Assembly: GCA_964484265.1 (NCBI GenBank)
Contig: CAZAFH010000001.1
Coordinates: 165,333-229,332 of the forward strand
Direction: 5' to 3'
DNA from: SIAQ01 sp964484265
Lineage (GTDB): Bacteria; Planctomycetota; Planctomycetia; Gemmatales; Gemmataceae
DNA length: 64,000 bases
The notes beneath the pieces were generated by a model, which searched no databases, was not told the origin of the DNA, and was given only the letters and a program-made list of their open reading frames with translations. The translations under genes and the position numbers were made by a program. The stretch's first letter is position 1, and each line of letters opens with the position of its first letter. Positions 18,228-26,756 of the stretch are shown one piece after another.

Positions 18228-18251
18228 GCAATCGGCGAACACGCCGATTGC
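18228..18251. repeat. Perfect 10-base-pair hairpin between the VWA and DUF4175-like genes
   Basis: GCAATCGGCG (18228-18237), loop AACA, CGCCGATTGC (18242-18251). No T-run follows. It ends 20 bases before the chosen start of the next gene, so it could occlude or space the ribosome site or stabilise the upstream mRNA end. Confidence 0.6.
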
Positions 18252-18271
18252 GAATGGAATATGAGACTCCT

Positions 18272-20176
18272 ATGGTTCCCGAATCCATAATAAGAAATCT
18301 CGCCAGCCTCCGCCAACGCGAGCGGATGTTATCGCTCGCCTGGGGAATCGCCTGCTGGTTGAGCATCGTGCTGGCGTTGCTGTTCGTGTGCTGTTTCATC
18401 GATTGGGTGATCGATCGTGATCAAGATACGCCGTTCGGCGTGCGATTTCTCCTGTTTGGCTTTCAGGCTCTTTGCGCGGTGGCGGCGGCCGTCTGGCTGA
18501 TCGTGCTGCCGCAGATTCGCAGTCTGCCCGACGACATGCTTGCCCTGATGGTCGAAAACAGCCATCCAAAACTCGACCACCGCCTGATCAGTGCTGTGCA
18601 GCTCAATCAGCCAAACGCCAAACTTGGCGGCATGTCGCGCGAACTCGTCGCCGTCGTCACCAAGGAAGCGGAGAAGCAGGCGAACCAAATATCCTTCCCC
18701 TCGGTCGCCGATCACCAGCGTCTCAAACGCAGTGCCTACGTGTTCGGCCCCGTATTGCTCGCGGCACTCATACCGACCGCCATTTGGCCGAGCCTCGTGT
18801 TTACTCTGGTAGCCCGGCAAGCGCTTCTCGATTTCGAGATACCGCATTCGGTCACGCTCGAGAATGAATCAGCCCCCTATTGGCCCATGGGCGACGATAT
18901 CGAGATCAAGTACCTCGTCAAAGGAAATTTCGCCGAGGACATGATCGGAACGCTCAAAGTTACGCCCGAGGGCCAGAGCGCGAGCCTTTACGAGCTTCGG
19001 TACACCGAGAAGCACAAGGACGGCGCCCTCTTCGGCGCGACAATCTCCGCCCGCGACATCAGCACGGAAACGATCCAATTCTCGGCTCGTCTTCGCGATG
19101 GCCGTACCAAGCATAGAAGTAAAATGACTCTGGTCGCTCGTCCCAGCCTGCTCTCCGGCAATCCCAAGGCCTGGCTCATCTACCCCGAATATTGCACTCA
19201 GGGCCAGCCACGCTTCGAGAAACAACAGAGTCGCGGCGACGTCTCGGGCATCATCGGTTCCTCTGTCCGTATCGAGGCACAGACTGTCCGCCCGGTCAAG
19301 CTGGCATGGGTTGAATTGCTCGGGCCTGAGAAGATCGAAACGAAACGCGACAGCGTGGACGCACAGTTCGCTGAAGTGGTTAAGGTGCGGCGCCCGCTCA
19401 CGGTAAAGAAATCCGATGAGGGATCGTTGTTGAGCGATACCTTCGACCTCACCGAAGGCCTTACTGGCTATCGCATCCTTCTCGAAGACGAACATGGTTT
19501 CAAGAACATCCCGGCTCCGCGCCGCAGTCTGCGAGTCGTGCCCGAAGATCCGCCGCAGGTCAATCTGTTGCGCGTCACCTTCGGTTCCGGGGCCGATTTC
19601 GATGTCGAAGGCCTGCCCGTCGTCATCGGCGGACGTATCCGCATTCCATACACCGTGACCGGCGCCTATGGCTTAGGTCGGGCCGAGGTTCGCTATCGCG
19701 TGCTCAAAAAGGTCGAGAGCGGCAACGAACCGGTCGAAGAGGAATCGTGGATTGATCTCAAGATGACCGAGTACGGCGGCGACGACAAAGACGGTTTCTT
19801 CGACCCCAAGACCGGCGTGTTTCAAAACACCAAATTCGACCAGCAGATCGGCTTCCATGCCGTGCCCCAACTATCCCAGGCCGATCTCGGACGAACCATC
19901 GGCGGCGGGCGATACTTCCTCGAAACCAAGGGCTTGCTCGACCGCAAGACGGGCATGGCGCTGAAATTGAAGTCCGGCGATCAGATCGAGTACTGCGTCA
20001 AGGTCTACGCGATGCCCAGGGATGGCGTCGTCCCGTTTGGCATTTCCGAAACGCGCGTCAGCACCATGATGGACGCGAATGAATTCCTGACCTGGATCAC
20101 GCAAGTTGGGCGAGAGGACGAACGCGTCCGCCAGCTGGAACTCGACCAACGCGGCGTGTTTGAAAGGAAACAGTAA
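18272..20176 (+). CDS. DUF4175-like membrane protein with large exported part
   Basis: The 634-residue product from the ATG at 18272 has two N-terminal membrane helices (about residues 23-48 and 62-82), a third hydrophobic segment near 155-180, and then a large beta-rich exported part. The layout resembles DUF4175/TIGR02302 proteins: paired helices, a SLPDDMLALMVENSHPKLDHRLI motif split across about 85-107, then immunoglobulin-like domains. In those proteins the C-terminus is a Gln/Gly/Met-rich repeat; here such a repeat is encoded by the separate gene immediately downstream, so this may be a split version. An in-frame ATG at 18254 is an alternative start. Function unknown. Confidence 0.7.
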   Translation: MVPESIIRNLASLRQRERMLSLAWGIACWLSIVLALLFVCCFIDWVIDRDQDTPFGVRFLLFGFQALCAVAAAVWLIVLPQIRSLPDDMLALMVENSHPKLDHRLISAVQLNQPNAKLGGMSRELVAVVTKEAEKQANQISFPSVADHQRLKRSAYVFGPVLLAALIPTAIWPSLVFTLVARQALLDFEIPHSVTLENESAPYWPMGDDIEIKYLVKGNFAEDMIGTLKVTPEGQSASLYELRYTEKHKDGALFGATISARDISTETIQFSARLRDGRTKHRSKMTLVARPSLLSGNPKAWLIYPEYCTQGQPRFEKQQSRGDVSGIIGSSVRIEAQTVRPVKLAWVELLGPEKIETKRDSVDAQFAEVVKVRRPLTVKKSDEGSLLSDTFDLTEGLTGYRILLEDEHGFKNIPAPRRSLRVVPEDPPQVNLLRVTFGSGADFDVEGLPVVIGGRIRIPYTVTGAYGLGRAEVRYRVLKKVESGNEPVEEESWIDLKMTEYGGDDKDGFFDPKTGVFQNTKFDQQIGFHAVPQLSQADLGRTIGGGRYFLETKGLLDRKTGMALKLKSGDQIEYCVKVYAMPRDGVVPFGISETRVSTMMDANEFLTWITQVGREDERVRQLELDQRGVFERKQ

Positions 20177-20505
20177 TTTTTCGCTGCTTCGCTGGGCCGA
20201 TTGCGCTCTTCGGAGACATTAACCTTAGAGCGCGATCGCGATACCACAGGCCAATGCTGGTGTTGAATAAAGGTTGAGCGCTGTCGATCACGAATGGTTC
20301 GAATGAAAAAGTGGGAAGAATGGGCGAAATATTCCCACTCGGCTTGCAACAACTGGTAAGATGCCAGAGTGGAACCATCACGAAAATCAAAGTTTTCACT
20401 GGCAATCGCTGCGGTTAATTGTTAGCATCAAGAGGTTGAAAAGTCTATAAAAAGTGAGAGTACCGGGCCTGGTTGGCTCACTCAACTTTTTTGGGGGGGA
20501 TCCGC
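20177..20505. other. 329-base spacer upstream of the giant repeat-protein gene
   Basis: No gene is visible. It holds an inverted repeat GTGGGAA (20311-20317)/TTCCCAC (20332-20338). The interval carries AGAATGGGCGAAATATTC at about 20317-20334, which differs at only two positions from a stretch at about 11028-11045 upstream of the MoxR operon. The start of the next gene is preceded by a G-run (about 20493-20500) that can serve as a ribosome site. It probably contains a promoter, but none is clear. Confidence 0.5.
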
Positions 20506-23500
20506 ATGAAGTCCATCCATCGTCTTGGCCTCGTCATGGCCGCCTTCGTCACGCTGACCTATTCGGCATTCGTGGCGGCCAATAACGAAGACCAGGTCCG
20601 CGACCAGCAGGAAAAACAGCGGCAGGTCCAGGCTAACACCGAGCAGATCGTTCGCCGCATCAACACGATGCTCCGCGTGATGCAGTTCTACAATGTCGAA
20701 TCCCCCGAACAGAAAATCATGGAAGAGATGAGCGGCACTCTTTCCAAGCTCAGCAAGAAAGAGATGACCGAGATCATCCGCCAGTTGGAAGCCGCTGCGG
20801 CTCCGGTCGGCGGCAAAGACGACAAAGAACGCGAAAAGCTTTCCGAGGCGGCTCTCGAAAAAGCGCACGAAAGCCATCGCAAGGTGCTCAATTCGCTGCA
20901 CGAATTGGTCAGCCGATTCGACGCCGTCAAGTCTCTCGATCAGGCAGCCGATCGTTTCGAGAAGCTCGCCAAGTCGCAGCTTCACCTGAGCATCCTCACG
21001 GGCCAATCCATTCGCGATCTGGAAGAAACCAGCAAGCCGGACCTCTCCCCCACGGTTCGTCTGCTCATCCAGAAGCGTAATCGCGTGCAAGGCACGGAGA
21101 TGAAACGCCAAAGCGACAACCAACACGACATGGACCGCGACGTCTCGATTCTCGCCAAACAGGTCCAACAGCTCGCGCCGAAACTCAACGCCGAGCAAAA
21201 AGGCCGCATCGCCGCCATGGACAAGTACATCGCGGAAAAGCGCCTACACGAGACCATCGTCGGCGCCGGCCAAAAATTGCGTGCGCTCGGCTACCCGCAA
21301 CATCGCATCGAGCAATTCAAGCTCGGCAACACGATGCAGTGGCAGGCTGCCGGCCAGCTTCAAGAGGTCGCTCGTATCCTTCGCATGCCGTCCGATACGC
21401 TTGCCGCGTTGAAGGAAGCTCGTGAGAAAATCGAGCAGGCGATCGCCAAGCAGGATGAAATCAAGCAAGAAGTTCGCGATCAAAACGAGAAAGTGGTGGC
21501 GGACAAGAATCAACCCGAACCCAAGCAGGACCCGAAGACGAACAAGGGCGATCTGAAAATCCCCGACCTCACCCAGTTGCCCAAGGTCGCACCGGGCACG
21601 GTAAACGCTGCCGAGAAAAAAGCAGCGATCGAGAAGGTCATTCAAAATGCCATGAACGCGGAAAAGAACGCCAAGTCCGCCGAGAAGCAAGCCAAGCTGG
21701 CGTTTGATACCAAGGACACCGCCAACCAGATCAAACCGCTTGCACAGGAAGTCGCCAAGTCGCTCGAAAACGCCGAGAAGGCGATGGATGCGGCCAAAGA
21801 GAAGCTGTTGAAAAATCAGCCCGAGAAGGCCGGTGAACCGCAAACCAAGGCGACGGAGAAATTGAAAGATGCGCTCAAGCAGCTCGACAAATTGATCGCT
21901 GCGGAGGAGAAAGCGAAAAACGATCCGCTCGCCGCCGTTCAGAAAGCGATCGAGAAGATCGATCAGATTATCAAGGAGCAAGCCAAGACGCGCGACGACA
22001 CGAAGGCGACTGTCGGTGAGAAACAGAACCTGAAGGTTCCGGAAATCGCCGCCAACCAAAAGGAACTCGCGAAGAAGACCGAGGAAGTCAAGAACCTCCC
22101 GACGCCAAACCAGGCCAAGGTGAACGAGGCGATTGACAAGGCAGCCAAGGCGATGAACCAGGCCGCGAAGAATCTCGACGAAAAGAAGTCGCCCGAGGCC
22201 CTCGCCAAACAAGATAAGGCTCTCGATGCCCTGAAGGAAGCCCGCAACGAATTGGCCGAGAAGGCAGCGGAGATCGAGAAGCGCCGCGACGATATCGCCA
22301 AGCTCGAACAAGCCACGAAAAATCTCGCGGAACTCGCCAAGCAGGAAAAAAATGTCGCTCAGCAGGCCAACAAGAACGCCGGCCAGCCCAAGGCGGACGC
22401 TGGCGACAACAAGAAGCTGGCCAAGGAACAAGGCGCGTTGACTCCCAAGGCCAATGACATCGCCAAGGAAGTCGCCAAGGCGGCCCCGAAGGCGGCTGAG
22501 AAGATCGCCGAGAGCACCAAGAACATGCAGGCGGCCGAGAAGGATTTGAACAAGAACGCTCCAAAGGATGGCGCCCAGCAAGCCAAGGAAGCCGGTGCGA
22601 AGCTGGATGAGGCTCAAAAGGCACTGCAAAATGCGTTGAATGATCTCAAGGGCAAGGAGCTCGCCGAGCAGATCGCGATGCAGAAGAACCAGGATCCGAT
22701 GGCCGCCGCCCAGCAACTCCAGAAGGCGTTGGAGCAGGCCAAGCAAGCTGCCGAAGCCGCTCAGAAAGCGGAGATGGCCAAGGCCGATCCGATGAATCAG
22801 CAGGCGAAAGCGGATCCGATGAAGGGCGATCCGATGAATCAGCAGGCCGAGGGCGATCTCGCCAAACAGCAGGCGGAGATTGCCAAGCAAGCCGAGCAGG
22901 CGAAACTGCCCGAGGCTGCCAAAGCCGCCAAGAACGCCGCCGAGGCCATCAAGCAAGGCGATATTCCGAAGGCGTTAGAAAACCAGGCCGCAGCTCTCAA
23001 GCAGCTTCAAGAAGCCGCGAAGAACAATCCGATGCCCAACGGCGAACCGATGAAGGGCGAACCGATGGCCAAGGCTGGTGAACCGATGGCCAAAGGCGAA
23101 CCGATGGTAAAGCAAGGCGAGGCCAAACCGGGCGAAGCCAAGCCAGGCGAACAACCCGCGCAAGCCAAGGAGAACATGGCACAGGCAGGCGAAGCGAAGC
23201 CAGCCACGCCGATGGCGAAGGGTGAACCAATGCCAGGTCAGCCGATGAAAGGCGAGCCGATGCCTGGCCAGGCCAAGGCAGCCGAACCGAAGGCGGGCCA
23301 ACCGATGCCTGGTCAAAAGGGCGAGCCGAAGCAGGGCATGGCCCAGGCGAAGCCAGACGGTCAGCCGAAAGCGGGCCAACCGATGGCCGGACAGAAGGGC
23401 GAACCGAAGCAAGGCATGGCCCAGGCGAAGCCGGACGGTCAACCGAAGGCGGGCCAACCGATGGCCGGACAGAAGGGCGAACCGATGGCCGGCCAGGCGA

Positions 23501-24642
23501 AGCCCGGTCAGGCCCAGGCCGCTCAAGCCAAGCAAGACATGCCGCCGATGGCCGGTCAAGCCCAGGCGAAAGCTGCGGGGCAGCCGATGCCGATGCAGGC
23601 TCAGAATCCGATGCCTGGCCAGCAGCCGATGGCCGGTCAGCAACCGATGGCCCAGGCCAAGGGACAACAACCGATGGCTGGGGAAAAAGGCCAGGCTCAA
23701 GCCAAGGCCGGCGAAAAGGGCCAGGGCCAGGGCAAAGGCGAAGGTAAAGGCGAGGGCAAGGGTGAAGGTAAGGGCCAGGGAATGGGACAAGGCAAGGGCG
23801 AAGGCAAAGGCCAAGGGATGGGGCAGGGTAAAGGCGAAGGTAAAGGACAAGGCCAAGGTCAAGCGATGGGACAGGGAGAGCCCGGCCCGATGCAGCTTGC
23901 TCAGCAGCAGCAAGCGTTGATGGATGCCACCAAGGCACTCCAGCAATCGCAGCAGGCCACCGAAGCCGCCCAGGCCGCACTCGCGCAAGCTCAGGCCCAG
24001 GCGCCGCAGCAGATTCAACCACAATTGCAACAGGCCCAACAGCAACTGCAGCAAGCTCAGCAGCAATTGCAGCAAGGTCAACCCGGTCAGGCAGGCCAGG
24101 CTCAACAGCAGGCCGCCGAGAATCTCGGTCAGGCCTTGCAAACCCTCAACCAGGCGCTCGCTCAACAGGCCCAGGCCGGCGAGCCGATGCAGACCGCCAA
24201 AGCTGAAGGTAAAGGTGAAGGCGAAGGCAAAGGCATGGGTGAAGGCAAGGGCGAGGGCAAGGGCATGGGTGAAGGGAAAGGCGAGGGCAAGGGTGAAGGC
24301 AAAGGCATGGGTGAAGGCAAGGGCGAAGGCAAAGGCCAAGGAAAGGGCGAGAAATTCGCCAAGGGCAATGAAAAGAACGACGGCAAGGGCGAAGGCAATC
24401 GCATCGCCGACGGCAACGTCAGCAACAAGGCGTCCAAGCTCAACGACGTCCAAGGCGATGCCAGCTTCCTGCACCTGCCCCCACGCCAGCGCGAACTGAT
24501 TCGCCAGGCGATCAGCGGCAATCTCCCGCCCGAGTACGCCAACCTGATTCAGCAGTACTACATCAACATCGCGCGTGGCCGAGCAGCTGGCAGCCCGGGG
24601 GCAACCCCGCCAGCGCCGACTCCGCCCACTCCACAACGTTAG
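20506..24642 (+). CDS. Giant exported Ala/Lys/Gln-rich repeat protein
   Basis: The product is 1378 residues long from the ATG at 20506, with a signal peptide (about 1-25, ending AFVAA). Residues 26-140 are charged helix. Residues about 143-470 form a module that recurs as the C-terminal half of the downstream toroid fusion protein: both contain SL.QAADR, the core GTEMKRQSD (196-204 here), LRTLGYP-like LRALGYP, and SAEKQAKLAF. Residues about 480-850 are Ala/Lys/Glu coiled coil. After about 850 the sequence is low-complexity: GEPM and AGQPM repeats, a 26-residue repeat, Gly-Lys-Gly-Glu runs, a Gln-rich stretch (about 1130-1220) and more Gly-Lys-Gly-Glu. The last 60 residues are ordinary sequence (LPPRQRELIRQAISGNLPP). 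It is likely extracytoplasmic and partly disordered, working with the VWA and DUF4175-like proteins. Confidence 0.88.
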   Translation: MKSIHRLGLVMAAFVTLTYSAFVAANNEDQVRDQQEKQRQVQANTEQIVRRINTMLRVMQFYNVESPEQKIMEEMSGTLSKLSKKEMTEIIRQLEAAAAPVGGKDDKEREKLSEAALEKAHESHRKVLNSLHELVSRFDAVKSLDQAADRFEKLAKSQLHLSILTGQSIRDLEETSKPDLSPTVRLLIQKRNRVQGTEMKRQSDNQHDMDRDVSILAKQVQQLAPKLNAEQKGRIAAMDKYIAEKRLHETIVGAGQKLRALGYPQHRIEQFKLGNTMQWQAAGQLQEVARILRMPSDTLAALKEAREKIEQAIAKQDEIKQEVRDQNEKVVADKNQPEPKQDPKTNKGDLKIPDLTQLPKVAPGTVNAAEKKAAIEKVIQNAMNAEKNAKSAEKQAKLAFDTKDTANQIKPLAQEVAKSLENAEKAMDAAKEKLLKNQPEKAGEPQTKATEKLKDALKQLDKLIAAEEKAKNDPLAAVQKAIEKIDQIIKEQAKTRDDTKATVGEKQNLKVPEIAANQKELAKKTEEVKNLPTPNQAKVNEAIDKAAKAMNQAAKNLDEKKSPEALAKQDKALDALKEARNELAEKAAEIEKRRDDIAKLEQATKNLAELAKQEKNVAQQANKNAGQPKADAGDNKKLAKEQGALTPKANDIAKEVAKAAPKAAEKIAESTKNMQAAEKDLNKNAPKDGAQQAKEAGAKLDEAQKALQNALNDLKGKELAEQIAMQKNQDPMAAAQQLQKALEQAKQAAEAAQKAEMAKADPMNQQAKADPMKGDPMNQQAEGDLAKQQAEIAKQAEQAKLPEAAKAAKNAAEAIKQGDIPKALENQAAALKQLQEAAKNNPMPNGEPMKGEPMAKAGEPMAKGEPMVKQGEAKPGEAKPGEQPAQAKENMAQAGEAKPATPMAKGEPMPGQPMKGEPMPGQAKAAEPKAGQPMPGQKGEPKQGMAQAKPDGQPKAGQPMAGQKGEPKQGMAQAKPDGQPKAGQPMAGQKGEPMAGQAKPGQAQAAQAKQDMPPMAGQAQAKAAGQPMPMQAQNPMPGQQPMAGQQPMAQAKGQQPMAGEKGQAQAKAGEKGQGQGKGEGKGEGKGEGKGQGMGQGKGEGKGQGMGQGKGEGKGQGQGQAMGQGEPGPMQLAQQQQALMDATKALQQSQQATEAAQAALAQAQAQAPQQIQPQLQQAQQQLQQAQQQLQQGQPGQAGQAQQQAAENLGQALQTLNQALAQQAQAGEPMQTAKAEGKGEGEGKGMGEGKGEGKGMGEGKGEGKGEGKGMGEGKGEGKGQGKGEKFAKGNEKNDGKGEGNRIADGNVSNKASKLNDVQGDASFLHLPPRQRELIRQAISGNLPPEYANLIQQYYINIARGRAAGSPGATPPAPTPPTPQR
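23293..23490 (+). repeat. Tandem 78-base repeat inside the giant gene
   Basis: Units start at 23293, 23371 and 23449 (the third partial). Each full unit encodes 26 residues of the type AGQPM.GQKGEPKQGMAQ followed by AKPDGQPK. The two complete units are nearly identical in DNA, so the array is recent or kept uniform by recombination. Confidence 0.85.
23710..24355 (+). repeat. Two Gly-Lys-Gly-Glu low-complexity tracts flanking a Gln-rich segment
   Basis: Short tandem units of GGCAAGGGCGAA type run from about 23722 to 23872 and again from about 24205 to 24350. They encode (GKGEGKG)n with interspersed GMG. Between them lies a Gln/Ala-rich helix-forming segment. Unit number probably varies between strains by slippage. 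Confidence 0.8.
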
Positions 24643-24656
24643 CCCCATCAACAAAC

Positions 24657-24693
24657 GCCCCCGCGAGGCCGATTCGCGGGGGCTTTTTCTTTT
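24657..24693 (+). terminator. Rho-independent terminator after the giant gene
   Basis: A perfect 10-base stem GCCCCCGCGA (24657-24666) / TCGCGGGGGC (24674-24683) with a 7-base loop is followed by TTTTTCTTTT. It lies 14 bases after the stop and 12 bases before the next start, so the toroid genes likely depend on read-through or a separate promoter. Confidence 0.9.
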
Positions 24694-24704
24694 GGGTCGT
24701 CGCC

Positions 24705-26747
24705 ATGAAACCCATTCTCTTCGCTTTCTGCGTCGCTCTGCTCGGCCTCGTTCCTCTTCGCGCGCAAGAAAAACGGCGCGAAATGGACGAGCCAACAAAG
24801 AAGGCCACTGCCAAAGCCCTCGATTGGCTCAAGCAAAAGCAGGATGCCGACGGCTCTTTCTCGGACAGTCGCTACCCCCACAACACGGGAATCACCGGTT
24901 TCGCCATGCTGGCGTTCATGGCACAAGGCCACCTGACCGCCAAAGATCCGTATGGACCGGATGTCATCAAGGCGGCACATTTTCTGATTGCTTCCCAGCG
25001 TGAGCAGGACGGCTACATCGTCGGAACTCGCGGCGGCAACATGTATTGCCATGCGTTGGCGACCCTCGCGCTCGCGGAACTCTGTGGCCAAACGGGCGAC
25101 GCCAGCCTGGCGCCGGTCATCCGGAAAGCCGTCGATCTCATAGTTCGTTCTCAGGCGCCCAACGGCGGCTGGCGCTACGAACCGCGTCCATTCAGCGCGG
25201 ATTGTTCAATCACGATCCTGCAAGTCATGGCGCTGCGGGCCGCGCAAAATGCTGGTTTCGAGGTCCCAGAGGCGACGTTCAAGAAAGCCGTTGCCTATAT
25301 CCGAAGCTGCCATCGCGCCAACGACGGCGGCTTCAGCTATTTGCCCAAGGGAGGGGTGTCCACGTTCGCAAACACCGCCGGCGCCATGTGCGTATTTTTC
25401 GCTGCCGGCGAACGCGAAGCCGCCGAGATCGCCAAGGCAACTACCTACGTAAAATCGCACTTCGATTCGCGGACGCATTTCTTTCACGGCCATTATCATG
25501 CGTCGCAGGCGATGTACCAGGTCGGCGGCAAGGAGTGGGAGGACTGGCACGAAAAAATCAGCAAGTTTTTGCTCAACAAACAAAGTGACGACGGCCGATG
25601 GGCTCAGAACTTCCAGTACGAGGTCGGGCCAGTCTATCAAACCAGCATCGCCGTCATCTGCCTCTCCGTTCCTTCCACCTATCCAAAAAAGTACAAGCCA
25701 ATCGTTGAAAAAACGGGCATCCTGGCCAAGAAAGTTTTGACCCCGGTTCAGTCTCTCACGCAGGCAGCGGATCGGCTCGAAACCATCGCCGCCGAACAAC
25801 TCGATTTGTTCCTCCGCACTCGCGCGTCCATCCGCGACCTCGAGATTGGCTCCAAAACCGATCTCCCCGCAGCCATTCGTCTGAGGGCAATAAATCGGCT
25901 GCGCGGCGTGGGCACGGAGATGAAACGCCAAAGTGACGACCAGATCGCCATTGGCGAAGGCATCACGAAACTCCTGAGAGAGGTCCATGCGATCGAACCG
26001 AAACTGACGCCCTCGCAAAAGGACCTGGCAAAAACGTTGAGCGTGGCGGCGTCCGACAAGCGCCTCACCGAACTCATCACCGAGTCGTCCAAAAAACTTC
26101 GAACGCTTGGCTACCCCGAAGCTCGCTTGAAGCAATTTCGCCTGGCGAACGAGCAGCAACGCCTCGCGACGGAACGAATCCGAGACTTGGCGAAAATTCT
26201 CTATTCCGAAAACGAGAAAGCCGCCACGCTCAAGGACGCCCACGCCCGAATCAAGATTGCCGTCACCACCCAGCTAAGTCTCGAACAAGCACTGCGTTCC
26301 CAGGCGGCTGCATTGCCCGAGAAAAAAGCGGAGCCAAAGAAAGGGGCAGGCGAGTTAAAGTTCCCAGGCACGGCGCCATTGCCAAAGATTACGCCGTTGA
26401 CGCCGCTAGGCACGGAGCTTCAACAACAGATTAACGAAATCCTGGCCGCCGAGAAAAATATGACCTTTTCCGCGCAGCAAGCGAAACTCGCGTTTGCCGT
26501 CGCGATCGTTGCCGGGCGGATAAAATTGTGCGAACCCGCGCTGGCGACAATCCTTGAAAATTCGAGCAAGGCGATGGACGCTGCTGCCGAGAGTCTGTTA
26601 AAAAACGAGACCGCCAAGTCGATTGATTCAAGCGAGAAAGCCGTGACTGGCATGCGTGAATCGTTGAAGCGGATCGAAGGAATGATTGCCGAGATCGCCC
26701 CCAAACAACCAGCCGAGAAGAACGACACCAAGATCGACAAAAAGTGA
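24705..26747 (+). CDS. Exported alpha/alpha-toroid protein fused to a giant-protein module
   Basis: The 680-residue protein has a signal peptide (1-20, ending LRAQ). Residues about 28-330 form a prenyltransferase/squalene-cyclase-like toroid: QDADGSFSD, GNMYCHALATLALAEL, NGGWRYE and DDGRWA are QW-type repeats. The cyclase DxDD motif is absent and the protein is exported, so terpene cyclisation is unlikely; a binding role like that of thioester-domain toroids is more plausible. Residues about 350-665 are homologous to residues 143-470 of the upstream giant protein: the core GTEMKRQSD is at 403-411 and the spacing is kept. At the DNA level 23 consecutive bases are identical (25911-25933 versus 21091-21113). 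The fusion therefore joins a toroid to a copy of its neighbour's module. Confidence 0.88.
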   Translation: MKPILFAFCVALLGLVPLRAQEKRREMDEPTKKATAKALDWLKQKQDADGSFSDSRYPHNTGITGFAMLAFMAQGHLTAKDPYGPDVIKAAHFLIASQREQDGYIVGTRGGNMYCHALATLALAELCGQTGDASLAPVIRKAVDLIVRSQAPNGGWRYEPRPFSADCSITILQVMALRAAQNAGFEVPEATFKKAVAYIRSCHRANDGGFSYLPKGGVSTFANTAGAMCVFFAAGEREAAEIAKATTYVKSHFDSRTHFFHGHYHASQAMYQVGGKEWEDWHEKISKFLLNKQSDDGRWAQNFQYEVGPVYQTSIAVICLSVPSTYPKKYKPIVEKTGILAKKVLTPVQSLTQAADRLETIAAEQLDLFLRTRASIRDLEIGSKTDLPAAIRLRAINRLRGVGTEMKRQSDDQIAIGEGITKLLREVHAIEPKLTPSQKDLAKTLSVAASDKRLTELITESSKKLRTLGYPEARLKQFRLANEQQRLATERIRDLAKILYSENEKAATLKDAHARIKIAVTTQLSLEQALRSQAAALPEKKAEPKKGAGELKFPGTAPLPKITPLTPLGTELQQQINEILAAEKNMTFSAQQAKLAFAVAIVAGRIKLCEPALATILENSSKAMDAAAESLLKNETAKSIDSSEKAVTGMRESLKRIEGMIAEIAPKQPAEKNDTKIDKK

Positions 26748-26756
26748 GTGCCACCC

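Noticed and set aside
23293..23490. Regular 78-base repeats that could be mistaken for a CRISPR array
   Set aside because: There are no unique spacers between repeats, the units are in frame and translate into a repeat protein, and no cas genes are near.
21244..24798. Two very long minus-strand frames (about 570 and 607 codons) opposite the giant repeat protein gene
   Set aside because: They are mirror frames of Ala/Lys/Gln-rich and Gly/Lys repeat codons; the products are Leu/Arg/Phe repeats without domain character, and the plus-strand gene has a signal peptide, operon context and homologous module.
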